The position numbers and the translations under genes are program-made. This document shows positions 16,844 through 31,044 of a stretch of 52,202 nucleotides of DNA, one piece after another. How positions within the stretch are numbered: position 1 is the stretch's first letter; each line of letters begins with the position of its first letter. The notes beneath the pieces were generated by a model that saw only the letters and a program-made list of their open reading frames with translations, had not been told where the DNA came from and searched no databases. Source of the stretch: Sphaerisporangium corydalis. Its GTDB lineage: Bacteria > Actinomycetota > Actinomycetes > Streptosporangiales > Streptosporangiaceae. The DNA lies in the NCBI RefSeq assembly GCF_025506355.1, contig NZ_JANZYP010000072.1:1-52202 (forward strand), given 5' to 3'.

Positions 16844-18355
16844 TCACCGGCTCGCGGGCAGCCACAGATACCAGACGCGCCCGTCGGCGGTCCGCAGCCG
16901 CCGCTCCGCCCACCCCGCCGTCGCGGGCTCACGGGCGTGCGTGAGGTACGCGACGCCACCGAAGGACGAGCCCGCCCTGCGGCGCACGCGGTGGAACGCG
17001 CATCCCGCCTCGTAGGCGATGGGCAGCGTCGCCGCGGGCCCCCCGACGGCGCACGGGCCGCGTAGCCCCGAACCGGTCAGCGTCCCGGCGACGTCCCGTT
17101 CCGCCGCCCGGCCGGCGTGCGAGCGCTCCACCCGGTGGCCGAGGACCACGTGCTGGGTGGCGAGGTGCCCGGCGGCCACGGCCACGGCGAGCGCGGCCGG
17201 CAGGAGGCCGAGGGACGCGAGACGCACCAGTAGCAGGGCCACGGGCAGGGCGAGCAGCAGGTAGGCGGGCAGCAGGAACCGCGGGGCGCCGTACCCCACC
17301 AGGAACAGGTACTGCGCCGAAAGGCCCGCGCCCACCGCGCAGGCCAGGCCGTACGGCCGCGCCGCCCCGAGCGGGCGTGCCGCCAGGAGCCCGGCGGCGG
17401 CGGCGACCGGCAGCGCAGGCCACCACATCACCAGCAGCGGACGCACCGCGCCGGCCGCGCACGGGCGGCACAGGAGCGGGCCGTTGAGCGCCGCGAACTC
17501 GTGGACCACGCCCCACGTGGGCCGCAGCCGGCCCTGGAGCTCGCTGGCCTCGCGGACCCGGTTGTGCACCCCGCCGTACCGCGTCACTGCCTCGGCCACC
17601 CACGGCGCCAGCCCCGCCGCGACCCCTCCGGCCAGGGCCAGGACGGCGGCGGCCCCGGGCCGCACCCGCGCGGCCGCCTCGCGCCGTACGCGCGGATCAG
17701 GCTGTTCGCGGGGAACGGGGCGGGCGGCGAAGCAGGCGAGGAGCAGCGGGAGGACCAGCCAGGCGGCGTCGCCCGGCCGCAGCAGCGCGACCGCGGCCAC
17801 GCTCGACGCCAGCCCCGCGAGGGCGCCACGCGAAGGGCCGCGCAGTGCCAGGAGCAGGAAGGCGGTCGCGGCGACCGAGGCGTGGGCGACGTACAGGTTC
17901 GGCATCACGGCGCCGCCGTAGAACTGCGCGACCCACAGCCCGCCGGACAGCAGCGCGGCCAGTGCCACGACGGCGGGGGCGCCGCGGTGGGTGAGCACGC
18001 GCAGCCACGGCAGGTAGGCCAGGAACAGCCCGGCGGACGACAGCGCGGTCATCCACCCCCGCACGACGGGCGGCGAGGCGGACAGCAGCGCGGCCGGGGC
18101 GGCCAGCCAGGTGATCCCCCGGGCGCGCGGGGCGGTGAACACCGCGTCCGGCAGGCCGGGGTTCACCTGGCTGAGGTAGACCAGCTCGTCCCAGCCCCAG
18201 CGCAGGCCGGGACCGACGAAGGCGAGCTGCGCCGCCCCGAACAGCAGGGCGGCCAGAGCCAGCGGGGCCGCCGGGTGCCGGAGCGCCCGGGACACCGGAC
18301 GGCCGGGCGGGGCTGATGTGCCCGGCTTCGTCCCGCGTCTCCCGGCGACCGTCAT
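16844..18355 (-). CDS. polytopic membrane protein, possible GT-C glycosyltransferase
   Basis: About 503 residues with roughly 9-11 hydrophobic helices and short Arg-rich loops. After the first helix there is RWGWDELVYLSQVNPG, which resembles the acidic first-loop motif (DE or ED) of GT-C enzymes such as protein mannosyltransferases and ArnT, and the C-terminal 80 residues form a soluble domain. I infer a lipid-linked sugar transferase; the family cannot be fixed from the sequence alone. Start is uncertain: ATG at 18355 is used, but an in-frame ATG at 18400 exists. It is convergent with the tRNA, whose T-run terminator lies 8 bp past this gene's stop, and is separated from pyk by a strong terminator. 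Confidence 0.7.
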   Translation of the reverse strand: MTVAGRRGTKPGTSAPPGRPVSRALRHPAAPLALAALLFGAAQLAFVGPGLRWGWDELVYLSQVNPGLPDAVFTAPRARGITWLAAPAALLSASPPVVRGWMTALSSAGLFLAYLPWLRVLTHRGAPAVVALAALLSGGLWVAQFYGGAVMPNLYVAHASVAATAFLLLALRGPSRGALAGLASSVAAVALLRPGDAAWLVLPLLLACFAARPVPREQPDPRVRREAAARVRPGAAAVLALAGGVAAGLAPWVAEAVTRYGGVHNRVREASELQGRLRPTWGVVHEFAALNGPLLCRPCAAGAVRPLLVMWWPALPVAAAAGLLAARPLGAARPYGLACAVGAGLSAQYLFLVGYGAPRFLLPAYLLLALPVALLLVRLASLGLLPAALAVAVAAGHLATQHVVLGHRVERSHAGRAAERDVAGTLTGSGLRGPCAVGGPAATLPIAYEAGCAFHRVRRRAGSSFGGVAYLTHAREPATAGWAERRLRTADGRVWYLWLPASR

Positions 18356-18438
18356 GGGCCTGATCAAACCGGGCGTCGCCCCGGGCGGGCCGCCCCCCAT
18401 GCGGCTCTTGGCGATCTCCCCACCGGACCTCTACCGAC

Positions 18439-18487
18439 CCCGGACGACCACCCCGGCCCAGGTGAACCCGGACGACCACCCCGGCCC
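18439..18487. repeat. 21-bp direct repeat, period 28
   Basis: Two identical 21-bp copies (18439-18459 and 18467-18487) reading CCCGGACGACC-ACCCCGGCCC, in the gap upstream of the membrane-protein gene and downstream of pyk. Purpose unknown. Confidence 0.7.
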
Positions 18488-18540
18488 TGGCGATCCCGGT
18501 GGACCGGCCTGGCCTGCCGAAACGGTCCCGGACGGCCGGA

Positions 18541-18571
18541 CGGCCACCGCCGGGGTGTCCCGGGGTGGCCG
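18541..18571 (-). terminator. pyk terminator
   Basis: CGGCCACC-G-CCGGG / CCCGG-GGTGGCCG: a 13-bp stem with one bulged G and a GTGT loop, 22 nt past the pyk stop. Strong GC hairpin without a T run. Confidence 0.75.
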
Positions 18572-18592
18572 TGGCCGAGCGTGGCGGAGGGG

Positions 18593-20023
18593 TCAGTTGC
18601 CGCCGGCGGCCAGCGAGCCGATGGTGTGGACGCGCAGGGCGTTGGTGGAGCCGTGGCTGCCGGGAGGCGAGCCGGCGACGATGACGACCTTGTCGCCCTT
18701 CTCGTAGCGGCCGACCGACAGCAGCGCCGACTCGACCTGGCGCACCATGTCGTCGGTGTGGTGGACGAACGGCACCTCGAAGGTCTCCACGCCCCAGGTC
18801 AGGGCGAGCTGGCCGCGCACCTCCGGGGCGGAGGTGAAGGCCAGCAGCGGGATCGGGGAGCGGTAGCGGGCGAGCCGCCGCGCGGTCTCCCCCGACATGG
18901 TGAACGCGCACAGCGCCTTGGCGCCGACGATGGCCCCGACCTCGGCCGCGGCGCGGGCGATGGCGCCGCCGGTGGTCTCGGGCATCCGGTCGAAGGTGTG
19001 CGTGGCGTGGAGGGAGTCCTCCTCGGCGGCGGAGGCGATGCGGGCCATGGTCGCGACCGACTCGATCGGGTAGCTGCCCACGGAGGTCTCACCGGAGAGC
19101 ATGACCGCGTCGGCGCCGTCCATGACGGCGTAGGCGACGTCGGAGACCTCGGCGCGGGTCGGGCGCTGGGCGCTCATCATGGAGTCGAGCATCTGGGTGG
19201 CCACGATGACCGGGTGGGCCTTCTCCCTGGCCAGGGCGATGGCGCGGCGCTGCACGATCGGCACCTGCTCCAGCGGGAGCTCCACGCCGAGGTCGCCGCG
19301 GGCGACCATGATGCCGTCGAACGCGTCGACGATGGCCTCCAGGCAGTCGACCGCCTGGGGCTTCTCGATCTTGGCCAGGAGCGGGAGGTGGACGCCCTCC
19401 TGGTCCATGATCTCGCGGACGATCCGCGCGTCGTCGGGGCTGCGGACGAACGACAGGGCGATCATGTCGAAGCCGGTGCGGAGGGCCCAGCGCAGGTCCT
19501 CCTCGTCCTTCTCGGTGAGGGCGGGGGCCGAGACGGCCACACCCGGCAGGTTGAGGCCCTTGTTGTCGGAGATCATGCCGCCGACGACGACGCGGGTCAC
19601 GACGCGGGGGCCGTCGACCTCGGTGGCCTCGAGGACGAGGCGGCCGTCGTCGACAAGGATCTTGTCGCCCGGCCGCACGTCGCCCGGTAGGCCCTCGTAC
19701 GTCGTGGAGACGATGTCCCGGTCGCCGGGGACGTCGTCGGTGGTGATCGTGAACACGTCGCCGAAGCCCAGGCGCACGGGACCCTCGGCGAAACGGCCGA
19801 CACGGATCTTGGGACCCTGGAGGTCCGCGAGGACCCCGACCGCGAGGCCCAGCTCGGCGGCGGCCTCCCGCACTCGCGTGTGGACCTCCTTGTGCAGCTC
19901 GTGGCTCCCGTGGCTGAGGTTGAACCGCGCGACGTTCATCCCGGCGGCGATCAGCTCGCGCAGACGCTCCGGGGAGGAGGTGGCGGGCCCCAGTGTGCAG
20001 ACAATTTTCGCTCGACGACTCAC
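18593..20023 (-). CDS. pyk: pyruvate kinase
   Basis: 476 residues, converts phosphoenolpyruvate and ADP to pyruvate and ATP. The N-terminus RRAKIVCTLGPA, the NxSH motif in RFNLSHGSHE, the catalytic Lys in LLAKIEKP, MVARGDLGVELP and the C-terminal allosteric domain ending in the NALRVHTIG region are all present. The frame is open 31 codons further upstream, but the GTG at 20023 starts the family's usual VSRRAKIVCT and has AGGA just before it. Monocistronic, ended by the 13-bp hairpin at 18541-18571. Confidence 0.96.
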   Translation of the reverse strand: MSRRAKIVCTLGPATSSPERLRELIAAGMNVARFNLSHGSHELHKEVHTRVREAAAELGLAVGVLADLQGPKIRVGRFAEGPVRLGFGDVFTITTDDVPGDRDIVSTTYEGLPGDVRPGDKILVDDGRLVLEATEVDGPRVVTRVVVGGMISDNKGLNLPGVAVSAPALTEKDEEDLRWALRTGFDMIALSFVRSPDDARIVREIMDQEGVHLPLLAKIEKPQAVDCLEAIVDAFDGIMVARGDLGVELPLEQVPIVQRRAIALAREKAHPVIVATQMLDSMMSAQRPTRAEVSDVAYAVMDGADAVMLSGETSVGSYPIESVATMARIASAAEEDSLHATHTFDRMPETTGGAIARAAAEVGAIVGAKALCAFTMSGETARRLARYRSPIPLLAFTSAPEVRGQLALTWGVETFEVPFVHHTDDMVRQVESALLSVGRYEKGDKVVIVAGSPPGSHGSTNALRVHTIGSLAAGGN

Positions 20024-20222
20024 AAGTCCTACCCTAATTGGTACAGACCACTCGATGATGACGAAGTTCACAGCGCCTGGCGAATTCCAGGTGACACAAG
20101 CCTGCCATCGGGCCACCCGGGCACGTCGCCGCAGGTGGAGTGCGCCCCGTGGGCGCGGGCCACGACGAATGCGACCGGGTGCTCGGGTCCATGTTCGTGT
20201 TCGTGTGGATACCAGGATAGGT

Positions 20223-20240
20223 GCCCCGGCCCGGCGGGGC
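20223..20240 (-). terminator. protease gene hairpin
   Basis: GCCCC/GGGGC stem, extendable by G-U pairing, with a GC-rich 8-nt loop, 33 nt past the stop of the subtilisin gene. Weak evidence for termination. Confidence 0.4.
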
Positions 20241-20272
20241 GCCCCCGTCGCCCAACCTGCCCGGCCCGGCGG

Positions 20273-22006
20273 TCAGCCCTTGGTGGTGGCGGCGCGCTCG
20301 GCGTCGACCAGGCCGTGCCCGTAGAAGCCGTTCTTGGCCGAGGAGCCCTCGCAGACGTGCGTCTCCTCGCTGACGGTGTAGGTGGTCGAGCCGGACGAGG
20401 GGCACCCGGTGTGGGTGGCCGTCGCGTACAGCAGCTTCTCCACCTTGGCGGGGCTGAGGAGCAGGCCGCCCTTGCCGGGCTTGCCGAAGCGGGCGACCAG
20501 GATGGCCGCGACGCCCGCGGCGTGCGGGGAGGCCATCGAGGTGCCCGAGAGGTACTGGTAGTACGCGCACTTGCCGCGGTGGCAGTCGCGGACCACCGAG
20601 GAGCCGACCGGTTTGCCCGAGGCGTCGATGAGCTTCTGCTTGCGCAGCGCGCTCGCGGGGGCGGCGGCGAGGATCTCCCTGGCCGTGCCCTTCAGGGACG
20701 TGCCGGCGTCGGAGGGGTCGCCGCCGGGGGCCGACAGGTCGGTCTGCTCGGTGCCGTAGTCGGAGTACCAGGCCTTGCGCTTGCTGGGGCCGACGGCGGA
20801 GACGGAGATGACGCCGCGGGACTCGGCCGGCACGTTCACGCAGGAGTTGTCGATCGTGCGCTCGCGCTCGCTGCCGGCCGGGTAGCCGGGGCTGTCCTTG
20901 TCGGTGGTCGGCTCGCCGAGGTCGGTGGAGCCGTTGCCGAGCGCGGTGATCAGCGTGACGCCGCGGGCGCGCGCGTAGTCCAGGGCGCGCTGGACGCCGG
21001 TGATGATCCCGGCCTGCTGGAGCTGCTCGGCGCGGGAGTCCGACGGGTTGTGGGCGCAGTTGAACGTCCACGGGTCGACGAAGAAGCTCATGTTGACCAC
21101 GTCGATGCCCGCGTCGCCGGCGTAGGTGAGCGCGTCCAGGACCGGCTTGAGGAAGAAGAAGCCCGAGTCGGTGCCGGCCCGGATGTTGACCAGCGAGACG
21201 CCCGGGGCGACGCCCGCGACGCCGATGCCGTTGAGCGGCGAGCCGATCGTGCTGGCGACGTGCGTGCCGTGGCCCTCGTCGTCCTCGTCGGCGGGGTCCT
21301 TGCAGCCCTTGTGCTCGCAGGGGCCGTCGAGCGTCTTGCCCTTGGAGTCCTTCGGGTGGTCGACGACGAAGTTGCGGCTGAGCGCCCGGTTGAAGTTCGG
21401 CGCGATGTCGGGGTGCCGGCCGTCCACGCCGGTGTCGATGATGCCGACCAGGACCTTCTTGGTGCCGCGCGCCTTGGCGTACGAGCCGCCGGCCGTGGCG
21501 CCGATCATCTTCATGTCCCACTGCCGGCCGGACAGCGGGTCGCCGTGGCCCGCGACGGTGGCGCCGGCGGAGACGGCCTGGGCCTCGGCGGCCGATCCCC
21601 CGGCGGTCCCGGCGGCGGAGAGCGCGGTGGACGGCGCGGTGCGCTCCGCCGGGGCGGCGGCGTCCTGGGAGGTGAGGGCGGTGGCCGAGCCGATCCTGCG
21701 GTCGGCGGTCACCCCGGCGATGGACGGGCTGGTTCCGAGCCGTTCGGCGAACCCCGTGCGCGGGCCGCGGGCCAGGACGTAGCCGAGCTTGCCGTCGACC
21801 GCGCCCGCGGTGCCGCCGCCCGCCCTGATGGCGTCCAGCGCGGCGGCCTCGCCACCGGGGGCGTAGAACACCAGGTATTCGCTCGTGCCCCCGCCCGAGG
21901 GCGTGGCCTCGGCGCCGGCTCCGATCGCCGGCGAGCCCGCGGCCAGTGTGCCCGCCACCATGACCGAAATCATGGCTCCCGCCAGTCGTGTGTACCCCCG
22001 CACCAT
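20273..22006 (-). CDS. secreted subtilisin-like serine protease (S8)
   Basis: 577 residues. Sec signal peptide (about 1-28), an I9-type propeptide (EYLVFYAPGGE to about residue 125), then an S8 catalytic domain with all triad blocks: Asp in VGIIDTGVDGRHPD, His in EGHGTHVASTIG and Ser at about 490 in SGTSMASPHAAG. It has many paired cysteines in loops (GPCEHKGC, RDCHRGKC, TGCPSS-ETHVC), suggesting a disulfide-rich secreted enzyme. It has no C-terminal anchor. The ATG at 22006 follows GAGGAGAGGGT and gives a normal signal peptide; in-frame starts farther upstream have no ribosome site. Convergent to nothing: the upstream AT-rich region at 22101-22140 is likely its promoter. Confidence 0.93.
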   Translation of the reverse strand: MVRGYTRLAGAMISVMVAGTLAAGSPAIGAGAEATPSGGGTSEYLVFYAPGGEAAALDAIRAGGGTAGAVDGKLGYVLARGPRTGFAERLGTSPSIAGVTADRRIGSATALTSQDAAAPAERTAPSTALSAAGTAGGSAAEAQAVSAGATVAGHGDPLSGRQWDMKMIGATAGGSYAKARGTKKVLVGIIDTGVDGRHPDIAPNFNRALSRNFVVDHPKDSKGKTLDGPCEHKGCKDPADEDDEGHGTHVASTIGSPLNGIGVAGVAPGVSLVNIRAGTDSGFFFLKPVLDALTYAGDAGIDVVNMSFFVDPWTFNCAHNPSDSRAEQLQQAGIITGVQRALDYARARGVTLITALGNGSTDLGEPTTDKDSPGYPAGSERERTIDNSCVNVPAESRGVISVSAVGPSKRKAWYSDYGTEQTDLSAPGGDPSDAGTSLKGTAREILAAAPASALRKQKLIDASGKPVGSSVVRDCHRGKCAYYQYLSGTSMASPHAAGVAAILVARFGKPGKGGLLLSPAKVEKLLYATATHTGCPSSGSTTYTVSEETHVCEGSSAKNGFYGHGLVDAERAATTKG

Positions 22007-22100
22007 TGACCCTCTCCTCATGCCTCTGTACGACGAGGCAGCATCTTTCAGGGGATCGAGGACCAAAGCAAGTTGTCGGTGAAATCGCCCGGCAATCAAT

Positions 22101-22140
22101 CCGTTATAGACATATATAGCGTCTTCTTTAATTAAGAAGC
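22101..22140 (-). promoter_or_regulatory. AT-rich promoter region of the protease gene
   Basis: An unusually AT-rich stretch for this genome, with TATAAC and TATATA hexamers on the minus strand and the palindrome CTTCTT-TAATT-AAGAAG (22123-22139). It lies about 100-135 bp upstream of the protease start and 20-60 bp from the gltD terminator. I read it as promoter plus possible operator; the exact -35/-10 is not clear. Confidence 0.4.
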
Positions 22141-22157
22141 ACTAGAACCCTACAAAA

Positions 22158-22189
22158 AGGACGGCGCCCCGGGTGCGGGACGCCGTCCT
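22158..22189 (-). terminator. gltBD terminator
   Basis: AGGACGGCG/CGCCGTCCT, a perfect 9-bp stem with a 14-nt loop, followed on the minus strand by five T residues: intrinsic terminator 10 nt past the gltD stop. Confidence 0.9.
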
Positions 22190-22198
22190 CGCGAGCCG

Positions 22199-23683
<1,485 letters not shown>

Positions 23684-23697
23684 CGGTGAAACCTCCC

Positions 23698-28212
<4,515 letters not shown>

Positions 28213-28417
28213 TGAATCCCTCCCGTCGTCTTCGTCTGCTTCGTCTGGCTTGGCGATTGCAGGCAAGAGGGACGACGTTGGCCCTGCTGCTGTTAGGTGT
28301 GTAGAGACTACCGCACCATGCCGGAATAGTGCCCGCCAGGTTGGTATCGCGAACATTCGTCATCCATGTGCGGCACCTCCGGGCGCGTGGTCATGAGGTT
28401 CCGGGCCGTAGTCGGAG

Positions 28418-28443
28418 AACGACCCTTCGCGGGACGTTATTCC
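28418..28443 (-). promoter_or_regulatory. possible sigma-R-type promoter of gltB
   Basis: On the minus strand GGAAT (28443-28439), exactly 18 bp, then GTT (28420-28418) matches the GGAAT-N18-GTT consensus of the thiol-stress sigma factor SigR/SigH of actinobacteria. Transcription would start near 28410, giving a 200-nt gltB leader. The motif is short and could be chance. Confidence 0.35.
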
Positions 28444-28717
28444 TGCCCGAAACCAGCAGAGATCACGCATCTCAGCACCAAGAGTCAAGGCCGTGTCAAG
28501 AAAACCCCTGCCCGCCCGCCCACCGACCACGAGAACCGCCCGCCCGGCCGGGCACCGGCCGCGAGAACCGTCGCACCCGGCCGGGCGCCGGTCATGATGA
28601 CCGCCCCGCCCTGCCGGTCGCCGGCGCGCGACCGTATCCCACCGCCCCCACACCGCCCCCCTGTCCTGCGGCCACCCACCCCGAGCGCCTTCCCCGCCGA
28701 CCCCGACAACGCGCCAT

Positions 28718-28870
28718 CGATCGGCCACCGACCCCTAGGACCCCGAGCGCCATCCGATCAGCCGCCGACCGCGAAGACCTCAGGGCCCCTGTGCGGCCGG
28801 TCGCCCGCCGCGAGGACCCGCCCGTCCGGTCGTCCCCACGCTGTCCGATCAGCCACCGACCCCGAGGGCC
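28718..28870. repeat. three degenerate direct repeats
   Basis: Copies starting at 28718, 28755 and 28846 share CGATC-(A/G)-GCC-(A/G)-CCGACC followed by CGAGGRCC-like bases. They are spaced 37 and 91 bp apart and end just before the stop of the next gene. They may be decayed duplications. Confidence 0.45.
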
Positions 28871-28882
28871 CGTCCTGGCCGG

Positions 28883-29533
28883 TCAGTCGCCGGCTTCGAG
28901 GACGCGGCGCTGGACGAAGCCGCCGAGTGACTCCAGGGCGATCTGGGGGTAGGTCAGGTCGGGCGCTCCCGCTTCGCCCACCGGGCCCACCCAGTTCACG
29001 ACGGCGAAGTGGCCGAGGGCCCGCGCCTCGGCCCGGCTGCGGCCGGCGTCGAAGGACGGCGGCTGGCCGGGCGCCAGCCGCAGGAAGCCGCCGCCCGCCT
29101 TGGGGTCCAGGGCCGCCACCAGCCGGTCGGCGGCGGCGCCGTCGGCCATGTCGAACACGGTGTACTGGCCGCTGACCCCGCCGTCTGAGGTGGTGAAGCT
29201 CGCCCGGACGACCTGGGCGCACCCGGCGGCGGCGCCCGCGGGGCCGCTCCCCCACACCGCCGACGCGCAGTCGCCCGACGTCGTGACCTGACCACGTTCC
29301 ATGATCACGCCCGACGAGGCGGGCCGCAGGCCGGGCGCGGCCACCTCCTGCCCGGTCAGCGGCCGGGGGTCGGCCGCGCGGGTGGCGATGGGGGCGTAGA
29401 GCGCGGAGGTGCGTTCGCCGTGGAACACGGCCGGGCTCGGGCCCGTCTCCGGCCGGGTGACGGCGAACACGGCCCCCGCCGCCCCGGCGAGCACGCCTGC
29501 GACCGCGAGGGCGATCCACGTACGGCTGGGCAT
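28883..29533 (-). CDS. single-pass exported protein of unknown function (short paralog)
   Basis: 216 residues. Signal-anchor helix (about 5-25), linker, then an extracellular domain that clearly resembles the C-terminal half of the gene upstream (29545-31044): shared blocks are L(F/Y)AP(L/I)A-R-AD, a Cys followed by WG, GC-Q-VR, a QYT-F--A block, GGG(W/F), and (M/L)GH(F/Y)A--(N/V)WVG. The two conserved cysteines could form a disulfide. No known domain is recognised. The ATG at 29533 lies 11 nt after the stop of its paralog, so both are in one operon. The frame is open upstream but that part overlaps the paralog's coding region. Confidence 0.75.
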   Translation of the reverse strand: MPSRTWIALAVAGVLAGAAGAVFAVTRPETGPSPAVFHGERTSALYAPIATRAADPRPLTGQEVAAPGLRPASSGVIMERGQVTTSGDCASAVWGSGPAGAAAGCAQVVRASFTTSDGGVSGQYTVFDMADGAAADRLVAALDPKAGGGFLRLAPGQPPSFDAGRSRAEARALGHFAVVNWVGPVGEAGAPDLTYPQIALESLGGFVQRRVLEAGD

Positions 29534-29544
29534 GACGACCGACC

Positions 29545-31044
29545 CTACTTGGCCGGAGGGGTCTCGGGGCCGGTCACGGCGACGACACGGCGGAAGATGG
29601 CCTTCTCCGCGCCCCGCACGGCCAAGGTCAGCGACACGAAGTCGTCCTTGGGCCCCGGCTCCTGGCCGTCGAGCCTGCCGACCCAGACGAACCCGGCGTA
29701 GTGCCCCATGGCGTGGCCGCTGGCCTCGGTGTAGCCGTCGGTCACGAACGACGCGGACGGCGACTCCAGCGGGCGGATCCAGCCGCCTCCCCGGTAGAGG
29801 GTGGCCATCTCCTGGACGAACCGTTCGGCGTCCGCCTGCCCGGCCAGGTTGAACAGGGTGTACTGGGCGACGTACCGGCGGTCGGCGCTGAGGTAGAGCC
29901 CGCGGACCGCCTGGGTGCAGCCGGTCGTGGCGAGCTTGGCGAGCACCTCGCCGCCCCACATGACCTGGGCGCAGGCGCCGTCCAGGCGGCGGCCGAGCAG
30001 TTTGAGGGTCAGCTTGCCGCTCTTGAGGGTCTTGGTCCCGAAGACCTCCTCGGCCTTCAGCCCGGTCGCGTCGGCCTTGCGGTCGGCGAGCGGGGCGAAG
30101 AGCTTGGGTGAGGGCCAGGCCTGGTACTCGTCGGGGTGGGGCAGGCCGATCGAGTCGGCCGCCGAACCCTGCTCGGAGGCGGGGGCGGACACGCCGAGGG
30201 TGCTGACGATGGCGGTGAGCCCGAAACCGCCGAGCAGCACGACCAGCACCGTGCCGACGGCGAACAGGATCCGCTGCTGGCGTTCGGTGAGCCCGCGTTC
30301 GGACAGCGCCTCGACCTCGAACGACGCCCGGCGCCGCTTACTCTTCCCACCCCGCTCCGCCACCACCTCACCCTCCGGCGCCCCCGGCCCACCCTCCGGC
30401 CCGGCACCGCTCCTCATGGCCTCGCCCTCGGGCACGGCCGGGGCCCACATGGCCTCATCCTGGGGCGCGGCCGGGCCCCACATGCCCTCGCCCACCGGCG
30501 CGGCCGGACGCCACATGGCCTCGCCCTCCGGCGCGGGCGGGCCCCACATGGCCTCGTCCTGGGGCACGGCCGGGCGCCGCATGGGCTCGTCCCCGCGTCC
30601 CGGCGGGGCCCCGGCCTGGGGCGCGGCGCGGCGCCGCTTGGTCTCTCCCCCGCGTACGGGCGGGGCCTGGGGCGCGGCCCGGCGCCGTTCGCTCTCGCCA
30701 CCGCCTCCCGGTGGAACCTGCCCCTGCGGCGCGGCCCGGCGCCTCTTGCTCACGCGTCCTGGTGGGACCTCACCCTCGGGTGCCGCCCGGCGCCGCTTGC
30801 TCACGCCACCCCGATCCGGCGGGACCTCGCCCTCGGGTGCGGCCCCGCGCCTCTCGCCCCCGCGTACGGGCGGGACCCCGGGCTGGGGTGCGGGCCGGCG
30901 GTGTTCGTTCTCGTCTCCGCGTCCCGGTGGGACCTCGCCCTCGGGTGCGGGCCGGCGGCGTTTGCTCACGCCGCCGCGCTCGGGCGGGGTCTCCCCTTCG
31001 GGCGGGACCCGGCGCCGTCTGCCCTCGCCGCCGCGGGCGCTCAC
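29545..31044 (-). CDS. repeat-tailed single-pass membrane protein of unknown function (long paralog)
   Basis: 499 residues. Residues 1 to about 230 are low-complexity repeats: about eight units of 16-19 residues of the type APEGEVPPGRGGVSKRRR, then about six 11-residue units of the type EAMWGPAAPQD. After a basic KSKRRR stretch, one membrane helix (about 265-290, RILFAVGTVLVVLLGGF) leads to an extracellular domain homologous to the next gene's product, with conserved cysteines in ACAQVMWGG and TTGCTQAVRG. The tail would be cytoplasmic, strongly basic and disordered. The GTG at 31044 overlaps the stop of the VIT1-like gene (GTGA), so translation is coupled; a longer frame upstream would overlap that gene. 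Function unknown. Confidence 0.72.
   Translation of the reverse strand: MSARGGEGRRRRVPPEGETPPERGGVSKRRRPAPEGEVPPGRGDENEHRRPAPQPGVPPVRGGERRGAAPEGEVPPDRGGVSKRRRAAPEGEVPPGRVSKRRRAAPQGQVPPGGGGESERRRAAPQAPPVRGGETKRRRAAPQAGAPPGRGDEPMRRPAVPQDEAMWGPPAPEGEAMWRPAAPVGEGMWGPAAPQDEAMWAPAVPEGEAMRSGAGPEGGPGAPEGEVVAERGGKSKRRRASFEVEALSERGLTERQQRILFAVGTVLVVLLGGFGLTAIVSTLGVSAPASEQGSAADSIGLPHPDEYQAWPSPKLFAPLADRKADATGLKAEEVFGTKTLKSGKLTLKLLGRRLDGACAQVMWGGEVLAKLATTGCTQAVRGLYLSADRRYVAQYTLFNLAGQADAERFVQEMATLYRGGGWIRPLESPSASFVTDGYTEASGHAMGHYAGFVWVGRLDGQEPGPKDDFVSLTLAVRGAEKAIFRRVVAVTGPETPPAK

Larger units (their letters stand above)
28213..28882. other. 670-bp gene-free region upstream of gltB
   Basis: The gltB-proximal 290 bp should hold its promoter and leader, including the sigma-R-like site at 28418-28443 and, on the minus strand, TTGACT (28488-28483) and TTGACA (28499-28494). 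The remainder (28500-28870) is extremely C-rich on the plus strand, with degenerate direct repeats: GAGAACCG-n-CCCGGCCGGGC twice near 28530-28600, and CGATC(A/G)GCC(A/G)CCGACC three times (28718, 28755, 28846). No reading frame there has coding character. Confidence 0.5.

Noticed and set aside
18439-18487. Attachment site or insertion-sequence end
   Set aside because: Two direct 21-bp copies 7 bp apart with no integrase, transposase or target duplication nearby.
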